A DNA stretch of 11,281 nt, taken from contig CAZNKR010000051.1 of assembly GCA_964573715.1 (NCBI GenBank), forward strand, positions 1 through 11,281. The letters are read 5' to 3'. Shown one piece after another: positions 1 to 6,748 of this stretch (position 1 is its first letter; each line of letters starts with the position of its first letter). A program made the position numbers and the translations under genes. The stretch is from SVEL01 sp964573715. Lineage in GTDB: Bacteria; Bacillota; Clostridia; Lachnospirales; Lachnospiraceae. The notes beneath the pieces were generated by a model. The model was not told where the DNA came from and ran no database searches. It saw only the letters and a list, made by a program, of their open reading frames with translations.

Positions 1-75
1 TTCATCTGCCACACTAACATATGGCGTTTTCTTATGCTCGTTTATGAAAAATTAATACTTATTACCATTCTTTAA

Positions 76-105
76 TTGTTTTTAACTTGCTATTTAGTGT
101 ATACT
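76..105 (+). promoter_or_regulatory. Candidate vegetative (sigma-A type) promoter for the two-component operon
   Basis: A -35-like TTGTTT (76-81) is separated by 18 bases from a -10-like TATACT (100-105). The -10 matches TATAAT at five of six positions and the -35 is weak. It lies about 50 bases before the kinase start in AT-rich DNA, where chance matches are common. No operator-like repeat was seen beside it. Confidence 0.45.
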
Positions 106-155
106 TTAAAAGGTAATTAGAATTTATGTGAATAAACATTAAATAGAGGTAAAAT

Positions 156-1631
156 ATGAAATTAAGCAAAAAGATAGTAATTTCATTCATGATTATTGCT
201 GTGTTTCCAATAACGGTTATGTTCTGCTTGATTATTGGTGTGGGAAGATACCAAATTAATCTTATTGAGGACAAGTACGATATTGAAATTGGAAGCTATG
301 AGAACTTGTACAATTCGGTTGGGATTTTGGATCAGATTACAAATAATGTAAGGTGTGACATTCAAAATATTAAGGAAGATAATCCAGATAAACTTTTAGA
401 TACTGCATATCTTGAGGAATTAAACAATAAGCTTACAAGAAAATATACGTATATAATTGTTAGAAAGGGTGATGAATTAATATTTAATGGCCTTGACGAT
501 GATTATAGTAATATTCAAAGTATTATCCCCGACTACAGTGATGCAATGGATTCTTTAGAAGAGACATTGTACATAAGTGGACAAACCCAGTATTTGGTTA
601 AGCCAGAACTTATTCAATTTAATGACAACTCTGCTGGGGTGGTATACATTATATCTCGTATCAATAATTCTCTTCCAGAAATACGAAAGATGATTACGGC
701 ATTCTTTATTATGCTTGTAGTTATTACCATATTTACGGGAGTAGTGTTAACGCTTTGGATATATAAGGGAATATTACAGCCGGTAAAGGTACTTAAAAAA
801 GCAGCAAATGAGATAGGAAAAGGAAATCTAGATTGTGAAATAAAGCAATACAAGAATAACGAATTTGGCGAGCTTAGTGAGGCTTTTGAGGAAATGCGAA
901 AGCACTTGAAGCTGTCTATTGAAGAAAATATACACAATGATGAAGAAAACAAAGAACTAATCAGCAATATATCCCATGACCTAAAGACGCCTATTACAGC
1001 AATAAAAGGATATGTTGAAGGTATTATGGATGGAGTTGCGGATAGTCCTGAAAAGATGGATAAATATATAAAAACCATTTATAATAAAGCCAATGACATG
1101 GATAGACTTATAGGAGAACTAACCATATATTCTAGAATCGACTGCAATAAAATACCATACAATTTTGTTAAACTTAATCTGGAGGATTACTTTAATGATT
1201 GTGTAGATGAAATAAATACTGATTTAGATGCAATAGGTATAAAGCTTACTTATATCAATTACGTTGAGCGCGATGTAATGGTTATAGCTGATCCGGAACA
1301 GTTAAAGCGTGTAATCAATAATATAATTAGCAATTCCGTGAAATACATGGATAAACAAGAAGGCTTTGTGGGAATCCGTATTCAAGATGAAGATGATTTT
1401 GTTCATGTTGAGATGGAGGACAATGGTAAAGGCGTAGGAGCAGACGAATTACCATATATATTTGATAGATTTTATAGAACTGATGCTTCTAGAAATTCAA
1501 AGCAAGGCGGAAGCGGTATTGGATTAGCGATTGCAAAGAAAATAATAGAAGCACACGGAGGAAGGATTTGGGCTTCATCTAAAAAAGGCAGCGGAACAAC
1601 AATTCACTTTATTTTAAGAAAAATTATTTGA
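156..1631 (+). CDS. Two-component sensor histidine kinase (membrane-bound, HAMP-HisKA-HATPase)
   Basis: Inner-membrane sensor kinase of 491 residues that should autophosphorylate on His and pass the phosphate to the regulator encoded 13 bases downstream. Visible order: membrane segment at about 8-28; extracytoplasmic sensor region at about 29-178 that I do not recognise; second membrane segment at about 179-203; HAMP linker at about 204-256; HisKA with the phosphoacceptor in SHDLKTP (His274, with Asp275 and Thr278 in the usual phosphatase-motif places); and an ATPase domain with N box (Asn389, Asn393), G1 box DNGKGVG (422-428) and G2 box GGSGIGLA (451-458). All catalytic boxes are intact. The start is preceded by AGAGG at 145-149. 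The signal is unknown. OmpR-family pairs of this form often watch the cell envelope, but nothing here fixes that. Confidence 0.95.
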   Translation: MKLSKKIVISFMIIAVFPITVMFCLIIGVGRYQINLIEDKYDIEIGSYENLYNSVGILDQITNNVRCDIQNIKEDNPDKLLDTAYLEELNNKLTRKYTYIIVRKGDELIFNGLDDDYSNIQSIIPDYSDAMDSLEETLYISGQTQYLVKPELIQFNDNSAGVVYIISRINNSLPEIRKMITAFFIMLVVITIFTGVVLTLWIYKGILQPVKVLKKAANEIGKGNLDCEIKQYKNNEFGELSEAFEEMRKHLKLSIEENIHNDEENKELISNISHDLKTPITAIKGYVEGIMDGVADSPEKMDKYIKTIYNKANDMDRLIGELTIYSRIDCNKIPYNFVKLNLEDYFNDCVDEINTDLDAIGIKLTYINYVERDVMVIADPEQLKRVINNIISNSVKYMDKQEGFVGIRIQDEDDFVHVEMEDNGKGVGADELPYIFDRFYRTDASRNSKQGGSGIGLAIAKKIIEAHGGRIWASSKKGSGTTIHFILRKII

Positions 1632-1644
1632 GCAGGAGGTCTGT

Positions 1645-2334
1645 ATGAGCAAGATATTAATAGTAGAAGACGAGCATAGTATTGCAGAACTAGAGAAGGA
1701 TTATTTAGAACTTAGCAATTTTACTGTAGAGATTGAAAATGACGGATTAAAAGGATTAGAGAGGGCATTAACAGAAGATTTTGATATGTTTATTTTAGAT
1801 TTGATGTTACCTGGTGTAGATGGCTTTGAAATATGCAAGCAGATAAGAGATAATAAAAATAATCCTATTCTTATGGTTTCGGCTAAGAAGGATGATATTG
1901 ATAAGATAAGAGGATTGGGCCTTGGAGCTGATGATTATATCACTAAGCCATTTAGCCCAAGTGAGTTGGTTGCAAGAGTAAAGGCTCATTTGGCAAGATA
2001 TGAAAGACTTATCAATAGTAATGTTGTAGAAAACGATATTGTTGAGATAAGAGGAATTAAAATAGATAAAACTGCTAGACGTGTATATGTCAATGGAGAA
2101 GAAAAGATATTAACAACAAAGGAATTTGACTTGCTTACATTTCTTGCTTCAAATCCAAATCATGTATATACAAAGGAAGAACTCTTTAGAGAGATTTGGG
2201 ATATGGAATCCATAGGTGATATTGCCACGGTGACTGTGCATATTAAAAAAATCCGTGAAAAGATAGAGCTTGAAACAAGCAAGCCTCAATATATAGAAAC
2301 AATCTGGGGCGTTGGATATCGTTTTAAGGTATAG
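1645..2334 (+). CDS. OmpR/PhoB-family response regulator
   Basis: DNA-binding partner of the kinase upstream, 229 residues, the usual length for the family. The receiver domain (1-120) has the acidic pocket Glu8-Asp9, the phosphoacceptor Asp52 in LDLMLPGVDG, Ser79 in the Thr/Ser position and Lys101 in ITKPF. The C-terminal winged helix (about 135-229) ends in the family signature TIWGVGYRFKV. A perfect AGGAGG (1634-1639) sits 5 bases before the ATG and 2 bases after the kinase stop, so the two genes are one transcript. The 3' end overlaps by 11 bases the convergent AI-2E-family remnant. I see no binding repeats for this regulator in the window, so its target genes are unknown. Confidence 0.95.
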   Translation: MSKILIVEDEHSIAELEKDYLELSNFTVEIENDGLKGLERALTEDFDMFILDLMLPGVDGFEICKQIRDNKNNPILMVSAKKDDIDKIRGLGLGADDYITKPFSPSELVARVKAHLARYERLINSNVVENDIVEIRGIKIDKTARRVYVNGEEKILTTKEFDLLTFLASNPNHVYTKEELFREIWDMESIGDIATVTVHIKKIREKIELETSKPQYIETIWGVGYRFKV

Positions 2335-2653
2335 GTTTATTTTCCTCTTGGGGTAGCAGCTTAAGGATTTCCCTAATAAAAACGATAAATACTATTGTTG
2401 CAGCAAAAACATTTCCCCGTAGCATGTAGTATATGGAAATAGGTACAAGTATAGTGCCTGCACCGATTAACGGAATTATATCAAGAATCCCTATTACTAT
2501 ACCATAAAGTATAGAGTAGGGATTTTTTAGTATAACAAAACCAATGGTACATAGTAATGCAATAATAATAAGGATAATCAATAGTTTTGGTAAAAAACAA
2601 TTAAAATATGTATTGAAAAATACATTTATTTGCCATAAACTATTAGAAACCAA
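2324..2653 (-). pseudogene. Remnant of an AI-2E/YtvI-family (UPF0118) membrane protein
   Basis: A 109-codon minus-strand frame with a TTG first codon resembles the C-terminal half of AI-2E-family transporters. It has a hydrophobic run (about 23-43), then a segment with the family hallmark LDIIPLIGAGTILVP (about 57-71), a further membrane stretch and an Arg-Glu near the place of the conserved RQxxEPK motif. Complete members are roughly 330-400 residues with about seven or eight membrane segments. The N-terminal half is absent because the frame closes at a stop at 2678-2680. The end after IREILK is unlike the family and runs 11 bases into the regulator gene. No good ribosome-binding site precedes the TTG, and a promoter for the opposite-strand gene lies within the frame. 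I infer a decaying relic. A small expressed membrane protein is the less likely alternative. Confidence 0.6.
2613..2641 (+). promoter_or_regulatory. Candidate sigma-A promoter for the pseudouridine synthase gene
   Basis: TTGAAA (2613-2618), 17 bases, then TAAACT (2636-2641). The spacing is optimal and the -35 matches TTGACA at five of six positions. It ends about 40 bases before the ATG at 2683. It lies within the antisense AI-2E-family remnant, which suits that frame no longer being used. Confidence 0.5.
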
Positions 2654-2682
2654 CTCGTAAACAAGTGCAGGGAAGGATTATT

Positions 2683-3363
2683 ATGAAATTAAATGTAATA
2701 TATGAGGATGCCAATATCTTAGTGGTATACAAAAAAGCAGGTATTTCCTCACAAGAAGAACGTGGTGGTAGATATGATATGCCAAGCCTTATAAGAAATT
2801 ATCTTATTTCAAAGGGTATGCCACCTTCGGTATATGTTGTTCATCGAATTGATAAACCGGTAGCTGGTGTAATGGTATATGCATTAAATCAGGAAACAGC
2901 ATCTAAGTTAAGCCTAGATATTGCCGAGGGAAGATTTACAAAAAAGTATTATTGCATAACGATGGGATTGCCCAAAGGTAAGCATGAAGGAGAGTTGGTG
3001 GATTATCTAGTTAGGGATGGAAAATCTAGAACCTCCACAATCGTACCTAAACAAACAAAGGATGCAAAGGTTGCAAAGCTAAGATATGAGGTTATCAAGG
3101 AAATTGAATATAAGGGCACTATGGGTTATCTTGTATCAGTTGAATTACTAACTGGAAGACATCATCAGATTCGAGTTCAACTAGCCGGAGCAGATGCCCC
3201 GTTATATGGTGACACAAAGTATAATTCCCATGCTCTAGACAATGGTCAACGTGAAGGAGTGGCATTATGCGCTTATGAACTTTCATTTACTCATCCTGTT
3301 GATAATAAGCAGATGATTTTTTCGGTAACTCCCGAAAATAGTATATTTCCAAATGTATTTTAA
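2683..3363 (+). CDS. RluA-family RNA pseudouridine synthase
   Basis: Isomerises uridine to pseudouridine in a structured RNA (rRNA or tRNA). The exact target cannot be read from the sequence. The protein has 226 residues, no S4 RNA-binding domain at the N terminus, and the family catalytic motif VVHRIDKPVAGVMVYA, with Asp57 as the expected nucleophile. The second signature, LLTGRHHQIRVQLA followed by GAD.PLYGDTKY, is the conserved C-terminal part of the fold. I chose ATG 2683 over the in-frame GTG at 2665 because GGGAAGGA (2670-2677) is spaced correctly for the ATG. The gene is 75 bases before proS and is likely transcribed separately. The short S4-less form is common in Clostridia, so this should be an active enzyme of uncertain substrate. 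Confidence 0.9.
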   Translation: MKLNVIYEDANILVVYKKAGISSQEERGGRYDMPSLIRNYLISKGMPPSVYVVHRIDKPVAGVMVYALNQETASKLSLDIAEGRFTKKYYCITMGLPKGKHEGELVDYLVRDGKSRTSTIVPKQTKDAKVAKLRYEVIKEIEYKGTMGYLVSVELLTGRHHQIRVQLAGADAPLYGDTKYNSHALDNGQREGVALCAYELSFTHPVDNKQMIFSVTPENSIFPNVF

Positions 3364-3373
3364 GGAAAAATGA

Positions 3374-3402
3374 TTGCATTTTAAAAATGTATCTAGTAAA
3401 CT
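3374..3402 (+). promoter_or_regulatory. Candidate sigma-A promoter for proS-cca
   Basis: TTGCAT (3374-3379), a 17-base spacer, then TAAACT (3397-3402), the same -10 hexamer as the candidate promoter before the pseudouridine synthase. The resulting leader would be only about 30 bases, so there is no room for a T-box element ahead of this synthetase gene. Confidence 0.45.
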
Positions 3403-3438
3403 AACAAATAGACTAATTTATATGGAAAGAGGTTAATT

Positions 3439-4875
3439 ATGGCTAACGATAAGAAATTAGTAGAAGCTATTACTTCTATGGAAGACGATTTTGCACAATG
3501 GTATACAGACGTTGTAAAAAAGGCAGAGCTTATTGAATATTCTTCTGTTAAGGGATGTATGATTCTAAGACCAAGCGGATATTCTATCTGGGAGATGATT
3601 CAAAAAGAATTAGATTCTAGATTTAAAGAAACTGGTGTAGAAAATGTATATATGCCAATGTTTATACCAGAAAGCTTACTAAATAAAGAGAAAGATCATG
3701 TAGAAGGATTTGCACCAGAAGTAGCATGGGTTACACATGGTGGTAATGATCCACTTGCAGAAAGAATGTGCGTTAGACCAACATCTGAAACATTATTCTG
3801 CGATTTCTATGCCAATATTATTCAATCTTATAGAGATTTGCCAAAGGTATATAATCAGTGGTGTTCTGTATGTAGATGGGAAAAAACAACAAGACCATTT
3901 CTTAGAACAACAGAATTTTTATGGCAGGAGGGTCACACTGCACATGCAACTGCACAAGAGGCAGAAGAAAGAACTATACAGATGCTTAACCTTTATGCAG
4001 ATTTTTGTGAACAGGTTTTAGCAATCCCAATGATAAAGGGACGTAAGACAGATAAAGAAAAGTTTGCGGGAGCCGAAGCTACTTATACTATTGAAGCACT
4101 GATGCATGATGGAAAAGCATTACAGTCAGGCACTAGCCATAACTTTGGAGATGGATTTGCAAAGGCATTTGATATTCAATATACAGATAAGGACAATAAG
4201 CTTAAGTACGTACATCAGACATCATGGGGTATGACAACTAGACTTATTGGTGCGGTTATTATGGTTCACGGTGATAATAGCGGACTTGTTTTACCTCCAC
4301 ACATTGCTCCAACACAGGTAATGGTTATTCCTATTATGCAAAAAAAGGAAGGCGTAGTAGAAAAGGCTAATGAGCTTAAAGCAAAGCTTTCTAATGTATG
4401 TCGTGTTAAGGTTGATCTTACAGACAAAACTCCAGGCTTCAAGTTTTCAGAGCAGGAGATGAGAGGTATTCCTCTTCGTGTTGAAATTGGACCAAAGGAT
4501 ATAGAAGCAAATCAGGCTGTTATTGTTAGAAGAGATACTAGAGAGAAATATGTAGTTTCTTTAGATAATATTGAGGAAGAGGTTAAAAACCTACTTGAAA
4601 CAATTCAGTCAGATATGTTAGAAAGAGCAAGAAATCACAGAGATTCACATACATCAACAGCTGTAAACTATGAAGAGTTTAAAGAAGCTGTTGCTACTAA
4701 GCCAGGATTTATTAAGGCTATGTGGTGTAAAGATGTAGCATGTGAGAATAAGATAAAGGAAGATACTACAGCAACTTCAAGATGTATGCCATTTAAACAA
4801 GAACAGCTAAGCGATGTATGTGTGTGCTGTGGAAAGCCTGCAAAGGCAATGGTATACTGGGGTAAAGCATATTAG
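3439..4875 (+). CDS. proS: Prolyl-tRNA synthetase, archaeal/eukaryotic-type
   Basis: Charges tRNA-Pro with proline in the cytosol (class IIa synthetase). At 478 residues without the editing insertion of the long bacterial form, it belongs to the archaeal/eukaryotic-like class found in many Clostridia. Visible parts: the PTSET proline/ATP-site motif (114-118); motif 2, CRWEKTTRPFLRTTEFLWQE (145-164); motif 3, GMTTRLIGAVIMVHGDNSG (264-282); an anticodon-binding domain at about 290-395; and a C-terminal zinc-type domain with Cys430-x4-Cys435 and Cys461-x2-Cys464. It ends in the Tyr carboxy terminus typical of this class (MVYWGKAY). AAGAGG (3428-3433) precedes the ATG. The 3' end overlaps or touches the start of cca, so the two are probably co-transcribed and translationally coupled. 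Confidence 0.97.
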   Translation: MANDKKLVEAITSMEDDFAQWYTDVVKKAELIEYSSVKGCMILRPSGYSIWEMIQKELDSRFKETGVENVYMPMFIPESLLNKEKDHVEGFAPEVAWVTHGGNDPLAERMCVRPTSETLFCDFYANIIQSYRDLPKVYNQWCSVCRWEKTTRPFLRTTEFLWQEGHTAHATAQEAEERTIQMLNLYADFCEQVLAIPMIKGRKTDKEKFAGAEATYTIEALMHDGKALQSGTSHNFGDGFAKAFDIQYTDKDNKLKYVHQTSWGMTTRLIGAVIMVHGDNSGLVLPPHIAPTQVMVIPIMQKKEGVVEKANELKAKLSNVCRVKVDLTDKTPGFKFSEQEMRGIPLRVEIGPKDIEANQAVIVRRDTREKYVVSLDNIEEEVKNLLETIQSDMLERARNHRDSHTSTAVNYEEFKEAVATKPGFIKAMWCKDVACENKIKEDTTATSRCMPFKQEQLSDVCVCCGKPAKAMVYWGKAY

Positions 4876-6121
4876 AATAGAGTTACCAAAATATGTGGCA
4901 TTTATTATAGACAAGCTATATGAAAATGGATATGAGGCTTTTGCTGTAGGAGGCTGTATACGTGATGCCATGATGGGCAGAACACCACATGATTGGGATA
5001 TAACTACCTCGGCGTTACCAAAAGAGGTAAAGGCTATATTCAATAAAACTATAGATACTGGTATTAAGCACGGAACAGTAACAGTAATGATTAAGGGAGT
5101 TGGCTACGAAGTAACCACATATCGTATAGATGGTGAGTATACAGATGGACGACATCCCAATGAAGTTTTGTTTACATCAAATCTTTCAGAAGATTTAAAG
5201 AGACGTGATTTTACCATAAATGCCATGGCCTATAACAACAAAACTGGTGTAATAGATCTTTTTGGTGGAACTGATGACATTGTACACAAGCGCATAAGAT
5301 GTGTGGGTGAAGCTACAGAAAGATTTAGTGAGGATGCCCTTAGAATACTTCGAGGTATACGCTTTTCAGCGCAGTTGGATTTTGATATTGATGAAACAAC
5401 ATATAGCGCTATTTATAAGCTATCTGATAATCTTGCTCAAATAAGCAGGGAACGTATTCAAGAAGAAATGACAAAGCTAATCACTAGTCCTAGACCAGAT
5501 AAAATAATGGACATTTATAAGCTTTCCCTTGGTAAATACGTATTTGCTGATACTTTATTAGCTAAAGCTAGTGATGATTCACTTTATCGAAAGGTATCAG
5601 ATATTATGTTGGATTTACCACCATTCCATTATTTAAGATATGCTGGACTTCTTACGTTTGAGAGTAATGCAGATGTTGTGTTAAGAGCACTTAAGTTTGA
5701 CAACAAAACAATCAAAAATGTTGCAAAGCTTGTTAACAATAAAGATTATCCATTATCTACAAATGAAGCAGATGTGCGAAGAAGTATTGTGGCTATTGGT
5801 AAAGATATATACAAGGAATACTATTTGGAATATATCAAAGCACTAATAAAACATAAGGTTATTACTAATGTTTCTCTTAGTGACGTGGACAAAATAACAG
5901 AAATATACGAAGATATTATTAGTTCAAATCAGTGTATATGTATGGCGGATATGGCCATACACGGAAGGGAACTAAAAGAATTAGGTTTACCAGATGGTAA
6001 ATTTATAGGTGATATTCTCAATAATCTGTTCCTAAAAATACTAGATAATCCAGAACTAAACAATAAAGAAACGTTGCTAGAACTTGCTCAAGAAATCATT
6101 GATGAACATAATCAAATCTAA
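4814..6121 (+). CDS. cca: tRNA nucleotidyltransferase (CCA-adding type)
   Basis: Class II nucleotidyltransferase that should add or repair the 3' CCA of tRNAs. Counted from ATG 4814 (435 residues): GGCIRD (46-51), catalytic metal-binding Asp60-x-Asp62 in HDWDITTSA, RRDFTINAMA (130-139), and the nucleotide-selecting EDALRILRGIRF (173-184). A helical body follows. HD-type relatives carry an HDxGK phosphohydrolase site, but here the corresponding stretch seems to be YLRYAGLLTFES, with no His-Asp pair, so no phosphatase activity is expected. The start is uncertain. ATG 4814 lies 62 bases inside proS and has no clear ribosome-binding site. The family-like N terminus (xKIELPKYV) begins instead at codon 20, an ATT at 4871 that overlaps the proS TAG. 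A poly(A) polymerase is possible but less likely in Firmicutes. Confidence 0.9.
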   Translation: MYVCAVESLQRQWYTGVKHIRIELPKYVAFIIDKLYENGYEAFAVGGCIRDAMMGRTPHDWDITTSALPKEVKAIFNKTIDTGIKHGTVTVMIKGVGYEVTTYRIDGEYTDGRHPNEVLFTSNLSEDLKRRDFTINAMAYNNKTGVIDLFGGTDDIVHKRIRCVGEATERFSEDALRILRGIRFSAQLDFDIDETTYSAIYKLSDNLAQISRERIQEEMTKLITSPRPDKIMDIYKLSLGKYVFADTLLAKASDDSLYRKVSDIMLDLPPFHYLRYAGLLTFESNADVVLRALKFDNKTIKNVAKLVNNKDYPLSTNEADVRRSIVAIGKDIYKEYYLEYIKALIKHKVITNVSLSDVDKITEIYEDIISSNQCICMADMAIHGRELKELGLPDGKFIGDILNNLFLKILDNPELNNKETLLELAQEIIDEHNQI

Positions 6122-6164
6122 AATATATACATGTCTTATTTTGGAATATATTTTTTTATCCTTT

Positions 6165-6196
6165 CATACTATTTAAGTAAAAAGACTTATAGTATG
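6165..6196 (+). repeat. Imperfect inverted repeat upstream of the CotS-like fragment
   Basis: CATACTATTTAAGT (6165-6178) pairs with ACTTATAGTATG (6185-6196), giving 12 base pairs with a two-base bulge and a loop of about 6. It ends directly at the GGAGG (6196-6200) before the TTG at 6210. The nearest T-run starts 9 bases after the stem, too far for a normal intrinsic terminator, so its role is open. Upstream, cca ends at 6121 with only a very AT-rich weak stem. Confidence 0.4.
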
Positions 6197-6382
6197 GAGG
6201 GAGATTTTTTTGAGTGATATTGATGTATTGTCACATTTTGATGAATATTATGAAATGGCAGCAGAAGCAGAAAGATTATTAGCACAAACGGATTATGAAA
6301 AGATGGAAAGCAATCATCTTCCAAAAGAGTTCTGTCATGGGAATTACAATTATCATAATATTATATTTAATGGAGATAAGGT

Positions 6383-6437
6383 TGCCGTAATAAATTTTGA
6401 AAAAGCTGGTGCTGGATTGCAAATAAAAGATTTTTAT
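6383..6437 (+). repeat. Direct repeat, copy 1 (55 bp, left edge of the gap)
   Basis: Exact 55-base match to 6538-6592, ending at the first N. It lies within the CotS-like fragment, in its NFEKAGAG...DFY region. I infer unmerged contig overlap, not a biological duplication. Confidence 0.9.
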
Positions 6438-6537
6438 NNNNNNNNNNNNNNNNNNNNNNNNNNNNNNNNNNNNNNNNNNNNNNNNNNNNNNNNNNNNNNN
6501 NNNNNNNNNNNNNNNNNNNNNNNNNNNNNNNNNNNNN
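6438..6537. other. Assembly gap of exactly 100 N
   Basis: One hundred unknown bases, a conventional placeholder length. Identical 55-bp sequence on both sides and an in-frame join without the gap indicate that there is probably no missing sequence here. Confidence 0.95.
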
Positions 6538-6592
6538 TGCCGTAATAAATTTTGAAAAAGCTGGTGCTGGATTGCAAATAAAAGATTTTTAT
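6538..6592 (+). repeat. Direct repeat, copy 2 (55 bp, right edge of the gap)
   Basis: Exact copy of 6383-6437, starting at the first base after the gap. It is followed by eight more Ts, making a T9 run at 6592-6600 that may have helped break the assembly. Confidence 0.9.
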
Positions 6593-6676
6593 TTTTTTTT
6601 AAGAAAAGTTTTGGAAAAACATAATTGGAATTTGGAGCTTGGATATAATATTATAGACAAAAGGACAAATATTTAG

Positions 6677-6707
6677 TGTTTTCTTTTTTATACAAATATA
6701 TTATAAT
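6677..6707 (+). promoter_or_regulatory. Candidate promoter for the PEGA-pgcA-PH operon
   Basis: A perfect -10 hexamer TATAAT (6702-6707) lies 41 bases before the TTG start at 6749. The -35 is poor: TGTTTT (6677-6682) at a 19-base spacing, or TTTTCT (6679-6684) at 17. The region is AT-rich, so only the -10 is persuasive. Confidence 0.4.
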
Positions 6708-6748
6708 AAGACGGAATGCACGGATAAAACAGAGAAGATGGTGATGAA

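Larger units (their letters stand above)
6210..6676 (+). pseudogene. CotS/aminoglycoside-phosphotransferase-like fragment, interrupted by an assembly gap
   Basis: As written, the frame runs from TTG 6210 into 100 Ns and then meets a false stop. If the Ns and one copy of the flanking 55-bp repeat are removed, codons 1-76 (6210-6437) join in frame to 6593-6676. That gives 103 residues with the continuous CotS-like string DFYFFLRKVLEKHNWNLELGY and a stop at 6674-6676. CotS-type spore-coat proteins have a kinase-like fold of roughly 330-350 residues. This piece corresponds only to the middle and lacks the N lobe and about the last hundred residues. The Brenner-type motif reads CHGNYNYHN, so the catalytic Asp of HGD is Asn45, and VINFEKA has Asn where phosphotransferases have Asp. 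Kinase activity is therefore not expected. GGAGGGAG (6196-6203) is well placed for the TTG, so a short product could still be made. Confidence 0.65.

Noticed and set aside
1..60. Possible gene end or start at the left edge (a minus-strand reading NEHKKTPYVSVADE looks protein-like)
   Set aside because: There is no start codon or ribosome-binding site in that frame, a stop precedes it, and 60 bases are too few to support a call.
62..274. Minus-strand frame over the kinase promoter and N terminus
   Set aside because: It overlaps the clearly coding kinase. Its hydrophobic look comes from the reverse of a membrane-segment region and AT-rich DNA, and no family resemblance was seen.
3364..3438. T-box or other riboswitch ahead of proS
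   Set aside because: Only 75 bases separate the genes, with no T-box sequence or stem architecture.
3737..4021. Plus-strand 94-codon frame within proS
   Set aside because: It is a shadow frame of a full-length, motif-complete synthetase gene, with no ribosome-binding site.
6120..6157. Terminator after cca (AAAATATAT paired with ATATATTTT, then Ts)
   Set aside because: The stem is made only of A and T pairs with a 17-base loop, so it is too weak to distinguish from AT-rich background.
6210..6545. 111-residue ORF running through the Ns
   Set aside because: The stop at 6543-6545 arises because the repeat copy after 100 Ns is read in a different frame. It is an artefact of the gap length.
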